This document shows positions 1-9,324 of a stretch of DNA of 64,000 bases, in pieces; position 1 is the stretch's first letter, and each line of letters begins with the position of its first letter. The stretch covers positions 1-64,000 of the forward strand of contig JARLHL010000023.1 of NCBI GenBank assembly GCA_031292275.1. Reading direction: 5' to 3'. The DNA is from Desulfocapsaceae bacterium. Lineage in GTDB: Bacteria; Desulfobacterota; Desulfobulbia; Desulfobulbales; Desulfocapsaceae. Under the pieces are notes generated by a model that worked only from the letters and a program-made list of their open reading frames with translations, had not been told where the DNA came from and did not search any database. Made by a program: the position numbers and the translations under genes.

Positions 1-168
1 GCAACAGCTCTTTCCTGGTTCTGCGGCCTCCGCATCTCCTCCGATCGCAGCACCGGATTGCCTCCTTGAGGAACCGGCCCAGGGGCAACAGCTCTTTCCT
101 GGTTCTGCGGCCTCCGCATCTCCTCCGATCGCAGAACCGGACTGCCTCCCTGAGGAACCGGCTGATAA
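1..168 (-). repeat. 84-bp tandem repeat inside the DUF6600 gene
   Basis: Positions 1-84 and 85-168 are near-identical direct copies, with a few substitutions in the last third of the unit. The unit length is a multiple of three, so it encodes a 28-residue protein repeat (core NPVLRSEEMRRPQNQERAV). The array continues beyond the window edge, so copy number is unknown. Confidence 0.85.
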
Positions 169-1634
169 TTCCGGTCCGTATCCGTTTTCAGCTGACGGGG
201 TGCGGGAGGAACGCTGTAGGTGACCGGGACATGCCCTCTGATACCTGGAGCCTGTTCCCTTCCTGTGTTTCCAGTCCCATTGAGACGAACAGGCCTGGAT
301 TCAACCACCGGACGCTGCATGAGGGCATCGGACGGCCGGATCCCCCTGTTGCCCACAGGCAGGCCGCGGCCGACCACACCGGGGGCAAGGCGATCAGCCT
401 GGATCGGCCGCAGGTCCCCTCCCCTGCCATCGGATCGCATAAGCTCGAGGTGTCCCCGTCCGAACCGTTTTTCGCTCACCACCATCATACCATTGCCAAC
501 CGCCAGGTTTTGATACCTTCCCGACTCGACTTCCCTGCCCCGGGGGCCGCCCCAACCGCCCCACCATGGGCGGCGAAACCGTTCCGGCCCCCACCAGGGC
601 ACCAGGGGTTCTCCCCAGCCCAAAGGAACCCAGCCGATGACGGCTCCGGAGCCGCCCCCCTGATTGCCGAAAAAGGCAACCAGGGCAGGCGCATAGAGAG
701 GTCTCGGCAGAGGCGGACCAGGGGCCCAGAACCAGCGCCCATCCAACGAAATCCAGCGGCCATAGTGATACGGGGCCCACCCCCAGGGGGCGGCATCCAC
801 CCAGGTCCACCCGTAAACCGGGTCCATGATCCATGAACCGTTGCTGTACGGGGCCCAGCCTTCGGGCACATCCGTCGGCATCCAGACAGCCCCGTAGGCC
901 GTTGTATCCTGCCACACTCCGGCCCTGTCCAGGTCGTTGAGCCCGTATACACCGCGGGAGACATAGCGGCCACTTTGCGAGTCAAGAAGGTCGTCGGTGC
1001 GAGAAAGACACCACTGATCCCATCGATCCAGATCCGACTCCCGATAAGAACCCACCTGCGGGTCGGTTGTACCGTCAAGGACAATCCGTTCGCCGGAGCC
1101 GATACCGAAGGTCTCTCCATCAGCGGGCGCTACCGTGGCGTGCCCGGATCGGTGCACAGTAAAGGACGTCCGCTCACCGTTTACATCAAGCCGGTAATAT
1201 CCGACCCTATCGATAATAAAAGCGGCATTGGGCGCATCCACCTCCACCGTCTTTCCGGAATCAAGAGACCGGATATCCAAAGAAACGGCACCTGCAGTCA
1301 CCCTGAACTGAGTATAGTTCTGATCGAGATTTCCAAGACCTATCTGGGAGTTTCTCCCGGCCCGGACAAAGGATCCGCCGTCAGTCTGCACCTCTAGATT
1401 TCCGGACTCCCCGACATAGAGCTGATCACCGGTGGCAAGCGGCATATTCACCTGCGCTTCAATCCAGTCAGGGGAGCCCGGTCTCCAGAACGAAACCTGG
1501 CCATCTGCAAAACTCAAACGCGGTGGCGTCTCGCCCCCCATTCCCGGCTGTTCGTCATCCTCGAACCCCAGTGCAGAGCCTTGGACCAAGAGGCCCAGCA
1601 CCAGCATCACACCCATGAGCTTCAGCACTCGCAT
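1..1634 (-). CDS. Secreted FecR/DUF6600-type Trp-rich protein, 3' end cut by window edge
   Basis: An open minus-strand frame runs from an ATG at 1634 to the left edge with no stop, giving about 544 visible residues. A GGGAGGA ribosome site precedes the ATG. Residues 1-23 form a signal peptide ending near GSALG. Residues about 40-200 look like a FecR-type beta domain (phrases such as LATGDQLYVGESG and VEVDAPNAAF). Residues about 245-360 are packed with GW, PWGWAPYHYGRW and WWGGWGG motifs typical of DUF6600. The C-terminus is Pro/Arg/Gln-rich and enters 28-residue tandem repeats (PVPQGGNPVLRSEE unit) at about residue 489. The family is probably envelope or surface associated, but its function is unknown. 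The domain assignment is by recognition, without a search. Confidence 0.8.
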   Translation of the reverse strand, partial: MRVLKLMGVMLVLGLLVQGSALGFEDDEQPGMGGETPPRLSFADGQVSFWRPGSPDWIEAQVNMPLATGDQLYVGESGNLEVQTDGGSFVRAGRNSQIGLGNLDQNYTQFRVTAGAVSLDIRSLDSGKTVEVDAPNAAFIIDRVGYYRLDVNGERTSFTVHRSGHATVAPADGETFGIGSGERIVLDGTTDPQVGSYRESDLDRWDQWCLSRTDDLLDSQSGRYVSRGVYGLNDLDRAGVWQDTTAYGAVWMPTDVPEGWAPYSNGSWIMDPVYGWTWVDAAPWGWAPYHYGRWISLDGRWFWAPGPPLPRPLYAPALVAFFGNQGGGSGAVIGWVPLGWGEPLVPWWGPERFRRPWWGGWGGPRGREVESGRYQNLAVGNGMMVVSEKRFGRGHLELMRSDGRGGDLRPIQADRLAPGVVGRGLPVGNRGIRPSDALMQRPVVESRPVRLNGTGNTGREQAPGIRGHVPVTYSVPPAPRQLKTDTDRNYQPVPQGGSPVLRSEEMRRPQNQERAVAPGPVPQGGNPVLRSEEMRRPQNQERAV

Positions 1635-1896
1635 CCCGCTATCCTCCCGAACAAAACCTCTGTTTTTTTGGCATATTGATTTCTTCCTGCCGCCGTTCTC
1701 CTTTCTTTTGACGGCATCGAGAAAAAATTAAGCAAGAGCAGGCTTGAATTCCTCTCTTTTCACAGATTGATAACATAACGATGTTCTTATCAATATGCAA
1801 GCAGCCTAATTTTTTTTGCACACCGGAAAAAAGGATGCAGGCCGGACGGGCATGGGAGGGAGGAGGCCTGACATATGTCCTGAAAATTCTGAATAT

Positions 1897-3075
1897 TTAC
1901 GACAACCTGGCTTTATAGTCTTCGTAACCGAAACGCCGAATCACTGAAATCTCGTCCGTGCTTTGCCTGAAGCTGATGAGCGACGGGAGTTCAACTCCGT
2001 TAAAGGTGGTATTTTTCACAAAGGAATACAAAGCCATATCCAGAAGGACCAGCCGATCGCCCGGCGCCAGCGGCTGCGCAAAGGAGTAGTCACCGATCAC
2101 ATCGCCCGCAAGGCAGGAGATCCCCCCCAGCCTGTAGGTGCAGGGCAGCACACCCGGCAGGGCCGCTCCGATGATCTCCGGGCGATAGGGCATGGCCATC
2201 ACATCGGGCAGATGGGTCTCTGCCGATGAATCGACAAGGGCGATCTTCACCCCCTTGTCGATGATATCCAGGACCTGGGTGACAAACACGCCGCCATTCA
2301 GGACCACGGCCTCTCCCGGTTCAAGATACACCTGGATGTTGCTGTATTTCTTTCTGAAATTGCTAATCAGCGAGCAAAGCAGGCCGACATCGTAGTCCTC
2401 TCGGGTGATATGATGGCCGCCTCCGAAATTCACCCAGCGCAGAGCAGGGATATACTGCCCGAAGAGCTCTTCAAAACTTGCCAGAACCCTCGCCAGCACA
2501 TCGGCATTCTGCTCACAGAGGGCATGGAAATGCAGGCCGCTGATGCCGGTCAGATCCATTTCTGCAAGGTCTTCGGCAGCCAGGCCAAAACGCGAACCCG
2601 GCAGGCAGGGGTTATAGATATCGCGCTCCACCTCCGAATGGCCAGGATTGACCCGCAGGCCGACATCGATGGGCCTGCCCGCAGCGGCTATCTGCCGTCG
2701 GTGCCTGTGCCACTGACCGACGGAATTGAAGACAATGTGATCGGAGTACCGGATAACCCGCTCCATCTGCCCGTCTGTGTAGGCGGGAGCGTAGGTGTGC
2801 ACCTCCCGTCGGAAGTCCTCCCGCCCCATCCGGGCCTCGATGGGCCCGCTGGCGCAGACCCCGTGCAGGGTCCTGCTGATCGACGGAAAAAGGGCCGGCA
2901 GGGCGAAGGCCTTCATGGCCAGCAAAATCCTGGCCCCGGTACGCTGCTGTACCGTGTCGAGCAGGGCGCAGTTCCGCTCAATCACATCCTGGCTGATCAG
3001 ATAGCAGGGGGTCTCGACCCGGGAGGTAATCCGGGACGGGAAATCGGCCAGCGCCCTTTGGTGTCCGGCATCCAT
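1897..3075 (-). CDS. nspC: Carboxynorspermidine/carboxyspermidine decarboxylase
   Basis: This is a PLP-dependent fold-III decarboxylase that removes CO2 from carboxynorspermidine or carboxyspermidine to give norspermidine or spermidine. The 392 residues match the usual NspC length. The PLP lysine is K55 in LLAMKAFALP. The glycine-rich stretch VNFGGGHHIT and the ASGPIEARMG and PGEAVVLNGG segments are characteristic. Its ATG directly abuts the TAG of the upstream synthase gene (3076-3078), so the two are co-transcribed and probably translationally coupled. Which triamine is made cannot be read from sequence. Confidence 0.92.
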   Translation of the reverse strand: MDAGHQRALADFPSRITSRVETPCYLISQDVIERNCALLDTVQQRTGARILLAMKAFALPALFPSISRTLHGVCASGPIEARMGREDFRREVHTYAPAYTDGQMERVIRYSDHIVFNSVGQWHRHRRQIAAAGRPIDVGLRVNPGHSEVERDIYNPCLPGSRFGLAAEDLAEMDLTGISGLHFHALCEQNADVLARVLASFEELFGQYIPALRWVNFGGGHHITREDYDVGLLCSLISNFRKKYSNIQVYLEPGEAVVLNGGVFVTQVLDIIDKGVKIALVDSSAETHLPDVMAMPYRPEIIGAALPGVLPCTYRLGGISCLAGDVIGDYSFAQPLAPGDRLVLLDMALYSFVKNTTFNGVELPSLISFRQSTDEISVIRRFGYEDYKARLS

Positions 3076-4293
3076 CTATTCCGGCAGCCGGCCGTTGAAA
3101 TCCACTACCTGCCAGGGGAGACCGCAGGCGTTCAGGGCCTCCATGAAGGCATCGGGGTCGAGCTGCTCCACATTGAAGACGCCCTCCCCCCTCCAGATAC
3201 CTTTCAGCATCATCATCGCCCCGATCATTGCGGGGACACCGGTTGTGTAGGAGACGGCCTGGGCCTGTACCTCGCGGTAGGCCTCGGCATGATCGCAGAC
3301 ATTATAGATATATTTCCGGGTCTGTTTTCCCTCTTTGAAGCCGTCGAAAACGCAGCCGATCACCGCTTTGCCGGTATAGTTCTCGCCCAGCGAGCCCGGA
3401 TCCGGGAGCAGCGCCTTTAAAAACTGCAGCGGCACGATCTGCCGTCCCTCGAAGTCCACCGGATCGATCCTGGTCATCCCGACATTCTCCAGGACCTGCA
3501 GATGGGTGATATAGGCCGGGGAAAAGGTCATCCAGAAGCGGATGCGTTCAAGGCCCCGGATATGCCGGACCAACGACTCCATCTCCTCATGGTAGAGCAG
3601 GTAGCTTTCCTTGGGCCCCGCCACCGGATAGTCGAAGGTAAAATGGACACAGCCGTCATTCAGGATGGCCGGGGTCTCAAGCCACTGCCCATGCTGCCAG
3701 TGCCTGACGGTCTGGGTCACCTCCCGGATATTGATTTCGGGGTTGAAATTGGTGGCAAAGGGGTGGCCGTGATCGCCTGCGTTGCAGTCGAGGATGTCGA
3801 TGGTCGTAATCGAGTCGTAGAGGTGCTTCTGGGCATAGGCGCAGAAGACATTGGTGACGCCGGGGTCAAAACCGCAGCCGAGGACCGCCATCAGGCCCTT
3901 TTCCCTAAAACGCTCCTGATAGGCCCACTGCCAGCTGTACTCGAAATGGGCCTGATCCTTAGGCTCATAATTGGCGGTATCAAGGTAATTGACCCCCGCG
4001 ATAAGGCAGGCGTCCATGATGGTCAGATCCTGATAGGGTAAAGCCACGTTGACCACCAGGTCGGGCTTGTACTCCACAAGCAGGGCCGCCAGCTCCTGGA
4101 CCTGATCCGCATCCACCTGTGCGGTGACAATGCTGATGCCGTACAGCCTTTTAATATCGGCGGCAATGGCATCGCACTTGGCCTTGGTCCGGCTGGCCAG
4201 ACAGATTTCCTGGAAGACATCCGGATGCTGCGCACATTTTTTCACTACCACGTTGCCGACACCGCCTGCACCGATAATCAATACCCGAGACAT
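3076..4293 (-). CDS. Carboxynorspermidine synthase (saccharopine dehydrogenase family)
   Basis: This NADPH-dependent enzyme condenses aspartate semialdehyde with a diamine to form carboxynorspermidine or carboxyspermidine, the substrate of the next gene. The N-terminus has a Rossmann GAGGVG motif at residues 8-13. The rest matches the saccharopine dehydrogenase-like family at normal length (405 aa), with signatures such as CGFDPGVTNVF and GDHGHPFATNFNPEIN. Adjacency to nspC and speA favours the polyamine role over lysine metabolism. An intergenic repeat (4321-4424) separates it from speA. Confidence 0.88.
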   Translation of the reverse strand: MSRVLIIGAGGVGNVVVKKCAQHPDVFQEICLASRTKAKCDAIAADIKRLYGISIVTAQVDADQVQELAALLVEYKPDLVVNVALPYQDLTIMDACLIAGVNYLDTANYEPKDQAHFEYSWQWAYQERFREKGLMAVLGCGFDPGVTNVFCAYAQKHLYDSITTIDILDCNAGDHGHPFATNFNPEINIREVTQTVRHWQHGQWLETPAILNDGCVHFTFDYPVAGPKESYLLYHEEMESLVRHIRGLERIRFWMTFSPAYITHLQVLENVGMTRIDPVDFEGRQIVPLQFLKALLPDPGSLGENYTGKAVIGCVFDGFKEGKQTRKYIYNVCDHAEAYREVQAQAVSYTTGVPAMIGAMMMLKGIWRGEGVFNVEQLDPDAFMEALNACGLPWQVVDFNGRLPE

Positions 4294-4320
4294 AGGTTTT
4301 CTCCAGTTGTTAATAGGCCT

Positions 4321-4424
4321 TTATATGAAAACTCCCCGGCAACAGCGGGCATTGCCTTGTTAAAATGACGTGTTTTCATGGTTCGTTGCGGCTGGCAAGT
4401 ATGGTCCAGCCATGCTGTTTTGAG
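4321..4424 (+). repeat. Intergenic two-stem repeat, copy C
   Basis: One of five related ~100-bp intergenic elements. The first stem pairs ATGAAAAC with GTTTTCAT. The other copies have AAAGT/ACTTT at this place, so the change is compensatory. The second part contains TGGTCCAGCCATGCTG. It sits between speA and the carboxynorspermidine synthase gene. Confidence 0.7.
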
Positions 4425-4430
4425 GCGTTG

Positions 4431-6335
4431 TCACTCTTTCTCAAAATAGGTGTAACCGCGCAATCCTTCATCAAAACTGTGGAGGATGGATTTCCGTTCC
4501 TTGGCGGTGATAAAACCCTTCTGGATGGAGTCCTCGGCCAGCTGCTTGATCTTGTTCTTGATGGAACGGACATCATATTCCACATAGGCCAGGACATCAG
4601 AAACCGAATCCCCCTCCAGCTCGCGGATAAACTGGTAGGATCCGTCCTCCTGGGCATGGATGGACACCACATTGGTGTCGCCGAAGAGATTATGCAGATC
4701 CCCCAGGGTCTCCTGATAGGCCCCGACCAGAAAGACCCCCAGGTAATACTCCTCATCATCCTTGAGGTCGTGCAGCATCAGAGACTTTTTCTCATGGGAA
4801 TAATCGGGAAAGGAGTCGATCTTGCCATCACAGTCGCAGGTGATATCGGAGATGATCGCCGGATGGACCGGCCTTTCCTTAAGACGGTGGATCGGCATGA
4901 TCGGAAAGATCTGATCGATGGCCCAGACATCCGGCAGCGATTGAAAAAGACTGAAGTTCCCGTAGTAGACATCGTAGAGCAGCTTGGTTATCTCTGAAAC
5001 ATCTTTTGGAATATGATCGAACTGGGCGCCGACCTCGGAGATCTTGATCAGGATATGCCGAACCAGGTTCTCAGCCAGGGCCCGCTCACGGATGTTTATC
5101 TGGCCGTGTTTGAAGAGCTGACGGGCCTGGTTGCGGTAGTAAAGGGCATCGTTGCAGCACTCCTGGATATCCTTGGGCGAGACCATGTCATAGGTGCTGA
5201 GCAGATTCTCCACCAGGCCGTTTGAGGAGGGCGGAATATCCTTGGGGATCGGCGGCGGCACATGGGAGGACACATCCAGAATATTGAAGAGCAGCACCGA
5301 GTAGTAGGCGACGATGGCCCGACCCGATTCGGTTATGATAGTGGGATGCGGAATCTTGTTTTTCCCCAGCACTGTGATAATTGACTCAACGATATCGTAA
5401 CAGTACTCTTCGATGCTGTAATTCCGACTGGAAGAGTAATTGGTCTGAGAGCCGTCGTAATCTACGGCGAGACCGCCGCCCAGATCGATATACGACATAT
5501 TGGCGCCTTCTCTGACCAGTTCTTCGTAGATCCGGCAGGCCTCCATGGCACCAGCCCGGATGTCGCGGATATTGGGGATCTGGGAGCCAATATGGTAATG
5601 GAGCAGCTGCAGGCAGTCCAGCATGTCCTCTTCCTTCAGGCGGTCGAGGACATCGACGACATGGCTCATGTTCAGGCCAAAGACGCTGGCATCGCCGCCG
5701 GACTCCGTCCAGTGGCCCTCGGCCTGGGTAGACAGTTTTATGCGCAGTCCCAGATGGGGTTTGACGCCCAGGTATTTCGCCCGTTCGATGATCAGATCGA
5801 TTTCACCCGGAACCTCTACCACGAAGAAGCACTGAAAGCCCATTTTGATGGCATATAGCCCCAGGTCGATGAATTCTTCATCCTTATAGCCGTTGCAGAT
5901 CAGGCAGGCGTTGCGGTTGTTGAGCATGGAAATGGCGGCGATCAGCTCAGACTTGCTGCCGGCCTCAAGCCCGTGATTAAACTCCCGGCCAAACTCTGAA
6001 ACCGCCTCGAGAACCTGCTCCTGCTGGTTCACCTTGATCGGATAGACCCCTTTGTATTCACCGGTATAGGCGGTCTCGCGGATCACCTTGCGGAAGGTTT
6101 CGTGCAGCAGCTTGATCTGGGAGCCGAGGATGTTTTCCACCCGCAGGAGGACAGGCATGGACATCCCCCTCTCCTCCACCTCCCGGGCGATGGCATACAG
6201 GCTTATTCCCGGTCCGTTATTTCGTCCAAAAGGAGTGACGACGACGTCCCCGCCCTCGTTGATAGTGAAATAATCAGCACCCCAGTGGTTGATCCCGTAC
6301 AATTCAGCGGCATCGTCTATTTCCCATTTTTTCAC
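4431..6335 (-). CDS. speA: Biosynthetic arginine decarboxylase
   Basis: SpeA converts arginine to agmatine, the entry to putrescine-derived polyamines. The PLP lysine lies in YPIKVNQQ (K101 with the start chosen here), and HYHIGSQ and DLGGGLAVDYDG form the active-site core. The length (634 aa) is normal. I chose the GTG at 6335 because it has AAGGAG nine bases upstream and yields the family-typical MKKW start. An upstream in-frame GTG at 6368 would add 11 residues. It is first in the polyamine block with the synthase and nspC, but no agmatinase or agmatine deiminase gene is in the window. Confidence 0.95.
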   Translation of the reverse strand: MKKWEIDDAAELYGINHWGADYFTINEGGDVVVTPFGRNNGPGISLYAIAREVEERGMSMPVLLRVENILGSQIKLLHETFRKVIRETAYTGEYKGVYPIKVNQQEQVLEAVSEFGREFNHGLEAGSKSELIAAISMLNNRNACLICNGYKDEEFIDLGLYAIKMGFQCFFVVEVPGEIDLIIERAKYLGVKPHLGLRIKLSTQAEGHWTESGGDASVFGLNMSHVVDVLDRLKEEDMLDCLQLLHYHIGSQIPNIRDIRAGAMEACRIYEELVREGANMSYIDLGGGLAVDYDGSQTNYSSSRNYSIEEYCYDIVESIITVLGKNKIPHPTIITESGRAIVAYYSVLLFNILDVSSHVPPPIPKDIPPSSNGLVENLLSTYDMVSPKDIQECCNDALYYRNQARQLFKHGQINIRERALAENLVRHILIKISEVGAQFDHIPKDVSEITKLLYDVYYGNFSLFQSLPDVWAIDQIFPIMPIHRLKERPVHPAIISDITCDCDGKIDSFPDYSHEKKSLMLHDLKDDEEYYLGVFLVGAYQETLGDLHNLFGDTNVVSIHAQEDGSYQFIRELEGDSVSDVLAYVEYDVRSIKNKIKQLAEDSIQKGFITAKERKSILHSFDEGLRGYTYFEKE

Positions 6336-6523
6336 GTGGGTACTCTCCTTCATGTCCCGTTTATTCACGTAAGGCTACCTCGGAAAATTGCATCTGCTCC
6401 CCGGGATCTGACGGAACATGCCAGGGGATTGTCAGCCAAAGGCCGACGTTAATTCTTACAGGCACTGCGCACAAAAGAAAAAACCCATTTTCCCAGGCAA
6501 ACCGGAGGGACAACAGGTTAAGA

Positions 6524-6556
6524 CAAAAAAAGCGGCTATATGCATAGTCGCTTTTT
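6524..6556. terminator. Bidirectional hairpin terminator between cspA and speA
   Basis: The stem AAAAAGCGGCTAT pairs with ATAGTCGCTTTTT with a single G-T wobble. It is flanked by A-rich and T-rich tails, so it could terminate on either strand. It most likely ends the cold-shock transcript. Confidence 0.6.
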
Positions 6557-6571
6557 ACACAAAAATATAAT

Positions 6572-6604
6572 CCCCCTGCCAAACCGGCGTGGGTCGACAG
6601 GGGG
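6572..6604 (-). terminator. Second hairpin downstream of the cold-shock gene
   Basis: CCCCCTG at 6572-6578 pairs with CAGGGGG at 6598-6604. On the minus strand it is followed by ATTATATTTTTG, a partial U-tract, so it could be the first terminator after the cold-shock gene. Confidence 0.5.
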
Positions 6605-6659
6605 CTGATAACTGGTGCCACTGATCTCCTGACGAAGGAGCCTGGCGGTCTGTCAAAAA

Positions 6660-6860
6660 TTAAATTTTGACAACTTTTTCGGCAGCCGGGCCTTTGGCGC
6701 CATCCACAACCTCAAAACGAACTCTTTCCCCTTCCTTCAAAGATTTGAACCCGTCACCCTGAATGGCGGAATAATGGACGAAAACATCTTTGCCCCCATC
6801 CTGCTCAATAAATCCAAAGCCCTTAGAATCATTAAACCATTTTACCGTTCCTTCAGCCAT
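6660..6860 (-). CDS. Cold-shock domain RNA-binding protein (CspA family)
   Basis: A 66-residue OB-fold RNA chaperone. The RNP1 motif KGFGFIEQ and RNP2-like DVFVHYS are both present. The start at 6860 (MAEGTVKWF) is supported by AAGGAG upstream. A longer frame to 6890 adds non-conserved residues. A small hairpin (6881-6897, TGGTCC/GGACCA) lies just upstream of the ribosome site in the 5' leader, which may matter because such genes are often leader-regulated. It has its own downstream hairpins and is probably monocistronic. Confidence 0.95.
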   Translation of the reverse strand: MAEGTVKWFNDSKGFGFIEQDGGKDVFVHYSAIQGDGFKSLKEGERVRFEVVDGAKGPAAEKVVKI

Positions 6861-7689
6861 TTCTACTACTCCTTTGCACGTGGTCCCCAAAGGACCATTT
6901 TTAAAATACCGGGGAGCCTTCCTACACCAACAGCCCGGTTAACAGTCCGGAAGTTGCCCGGACCGGAATTTCCACCCAAAACACCCACGAGTCCAGTGTG
7001 CCACCGCCGGTTTTCCAAGAGAGATGAATCAGTATAAGAACGCCGGCGCCGACCACGATCGGTCGCGACTCTTACAAACAACGGTACATGGGGCTCCGGA
7101 GTACAGCTGTGATTTTCTCCGATCTCATCAAATATGGGACTCACCCACCCTGCAGAAGAGCCCGCAATCCAATTATTCAGTCCGGGAAATCTGCCCGTCC
7201 ATGGTTTTATTCCCAATGCCTTCTCTGTTGACTGCAAAGCAGAACAACCCGGATGATCGTCAGAAATAAACCCCTTATCTTCCAGCGCTGATCAACGAAA
7301 CTGAACAAAATCGGGCATTGAAAGATATCTATCAAAGGAGCAAAGAGGGAGAACCATCCGAATCAACAAACCACTCAACTTTGCGGGAGTGTACCCAATC
7401 CTCTTTCTTATCGCAATAAAATAGTTACGCTTATATCTTCGGCAGTCCAAAATCATTCTTTTATAGGCTCTGCGGCCGGAGATACCGGGAGAAAGAGGCA
7501 GGAATCCCATATTGACAAGGGCCCCGGCGCTTCTTAGTTTCCTCTCAGGAGCCCCCGGCTCCGCACCGGAGAATCATCTCCGCCGGCCTCAGTGAAGAAG
7601 AACCGTTTCAGCTTTTCCACAGGCGGAGGCAACAGCGTTCATCCTTAAGGCAAAAAGAATCATCCCCTCTATTTCATAGGAGATTTCAT
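6861..7689. other. Non-coding interval, no gene supported
   Basis: About 830 bases upstream of both the cold-shock gene and the Cys-rich mini-gene, which are divergent. Short frames exist here but have no ribosome site, composition or motif to support them. It probably holds both promoters and a cold-shock leader. An AGGAG ribosome site ends it, just before the ATG at 7690. Confidence 0.5.
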
Positions 7690-7911
7690 ATGGCACATAC
7701 ATGCAAAAACTGTGGCGCGGTCGCCGATGACCCCGGCCATCTCTGCAACCCGACCACAGAAAAAATTTCCTGTTCCTACTGCGGGGCGGACGATGTCAGC
7801 ATCAATCATGTCTGCAAAGAAAAACTGACTGCAATGAAATTCTCCTGCCAGACCTGCGGCAGGATTGCAACCGAAGAAACAGATATCTGCGTGCCGAAGG
7901 CCATTGTCTGA
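7690..7911 (+). CDS. Small Cys-rich zinc-ribbon-like protein
   Basis: A 73-residue protein with nine cysteines, mostly in CxxC-type pairs: CKNC, CSYC and CQTC, each followed by a lone downstream Cys (HLC, HVC, DIC). The pattern suggests three repeated zinc-binding half-ribbons. A good AGGAG site precedes the ATG, and a strong hairpin follows at 7920. It appears monocistronic. I do not recognise a function; it could be a metal-binding or nucleic-acid-binding accessory protein. Confidence 0.75.
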   Translation: MAHTCKNCGAVADDPGHLCNPTTEKISCSYCGADDVSINHVCKEKLTAMKFSCQTCGRIATEETDICVPKAIV

Positions 7912-7919
7912 TGCAGTCC

Positions 7920-7947
7920 TTGCCCGGAAAAAAACCATTCCGGGCAA
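7920..7947 (+). terminator. Hairpin terminator after the Cys-rich gene
   Basis: TTGCCCGGAA pairs perfectly with TTCCGGGCAA around an 8-base loop. It is followed by a pyrimidine-rich tail rather than a pure T-run, and starts 8 bases after the TGA. Confidence 0.6.
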
Positions 7948-8203
7948 CTCTTCCTCATGGCTTGACGCCGCCTCCCCCCGCTCCTCTTTTTTGCCCCGGA
8001 GTTTTGAGAACTTCGGAGAAAGAGACGCACAGTTATTCGTCTTTCAATATGGGGTTTTCCTCATAACCAATACCCTCGCCGTGCCGAAGAGGTGATAATC
8101 CTGATCAACTGGAGTCAGATCGGCAATTGATTCGAGCAGGATACTGTCTTATCGTACAAGCTGCAGACAACACCGTATGCCTTCTTTCATCACTGGAGCA
8201 ACC

Positions 8204-9268
8204 ATGGAATTTGAAGCAAAATGGCTGGCCTGGGAGATAACCCGCCGCTGCAACCTGAAATGCGTGCACTGCAGGTCCTCCTCCGAGCTGACGGTGCAGG
8301 ACCATCCCGACTTCACCTTTGACCTGGCGAGGGCGATTCTTGACGACGTCGCCTCGTACGCCAGTCCTGTCATCGTGCTGTCCGGAGGCGAGCCCCTGCT
8401 GCGGGGGGATGTCTTCGACATCGCCCGTTACGGCAGCGGCAAGGGCCTGCGCATGTGCCTGGCTACCAACGGCACCCTGGTCACCGAGGCTATCTGCGGA
8501 CAGATAAAAGAGGCCGGCATCAGGATGGTGTCCCTCAGCCTCGACGGGGCCTGCGCCGCGACTCACGATGATTTCCGCAATCAGGCCGGGGCCTTCGAGG
8601 GGACGATGAAGGCCATCAGCCTTTTTCGAAAACACAAAATCCCTTTTCTGATCAACTCGTCCTTCACCTCCAGAAACAAGGATGAGATTCCCGCGATCTT
8701 CCAACTGGTCAAAGGTCTGGGTGCCACTGCCTGGTACATGTTCATGATCGTCCCAACCGGCCGGGGAGAGGAGATCATGGAAGAGTTGATCCCGGAGAGA
8801 CTCTACGATGAGATCCTCGACTGGCACTACGCCCAGGAAAAGGAGGAGACGGAGATCCTGATGCGGCCGACCTGCGCCCCCCATTACTACCGGATCGTCC
8901 GGCAGAGGGCAAAAGAGGAGGGAAGTTCATTCAAACGGCGCAATCTGCAATTTTCAACCGGCGGCTCCAAGGGCTGTCTCGCCGGCCAGCTGATCTGTCT
9001 GATCAACGTCGATGGCGATGTGCTGCCCTGCAGTTATTTCCCCAAAGCAGCCGGCAATATTTTTTCTTCTTCTTTCAAGGACATCTGGGAGAATTCAAAA
9101 TTGTTCATGGAACTCCGGGACTTCAAAGGGTATAAAGGAAACTGTGGCCGATGCGAATACCTGCAGGTCTGCGGCGGCTGCCGGGCCAGGGCCTATGCGA
9201 TGACCGGCGACTACCTGGCCCAGGAGCCCTTTTGCAGCCATGTGCCCATCCGCCCGCACAAGTCCTGA
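8204..9268 (+). CDS. ahbD: Radical SAM/SPASM heme synthase, AhbD-like
   Basis: The radical SAM cluster motif is CNLKCVHC (C16, C20, C23 with this start). A SPASM region at the C-terminus carries [21 protein letters not shown] and a final C. Phrases such as [10 protein letters not shown], the LPCSYFP...AGNIF block and [13 protein letters not shown] fit AhbD, which converts Fe-coproporphyrin III to heme b in the siroheme-dependent route of sulfate reducers. I chose ATG 8204 because GGAG lies six bases upstream; 8177 lacks a site. A related AhbC/NirJ-type activity is the main alternative. hemE follows 56 bases downstream. Confidence 0.75.
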   Translation: MEFEAKWLAWEITRRCNLKCVHCRSSSELTVQDHPDFTFDLARAILDDVASYASPVIVLSGGEPLLRGDVFDIARYGSGKGLRMCLATNGTLVTEAICGQIKEAGIRMVSLSLDGACAATHDDFRNQAGAFEGTMKAISLFRKHKIPFLINSSFTSRNKDEIPAIFQLVKGLGATAWYMFMIVPTGRGEEIMEELIPERLYDEILDWHYAQEKEETEILMRPTCAPHYYRIVRQRAKEEGSSFKRRNLQFSTGGSKGCLAGQLICLINVDGDVLPCSYFPKAAGNIFSSSFKDIWENSKLFMELRDFKGYKGNCGRCEYLQVCGGCRARAYAMTGDYLAQEPFCSHVPIRPHKS

Positions 9269-9324
9269 GGCTGCTGAGGGTGCGGCGCGGTCCAATCATT
9301 CCCCCTTGCGATCAATGGTCTTCA

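Noticed and set aside
66-836. 256-codon plus-strand frame at the left end
   Set aside because: It is antisense to the DUF6600-type gene, which has a signal peptide, a ribosome site and recognisable Trp-rich domains. The plus frame is a Pro/Arg-rich shadow.
1639-1821. 60-codon minus-strand frame upstream of the DUF6600-type gene
   Set aside because: Low-complexity Cys/Lys/Arg composition, no convincing ribosome site, and it occupies the expected promoter region.
6361-6621. 86-codon minus-strand frame between cspA and speA
   Set aside because: It runs through two terminator-like hairpins and has no ribosome site.
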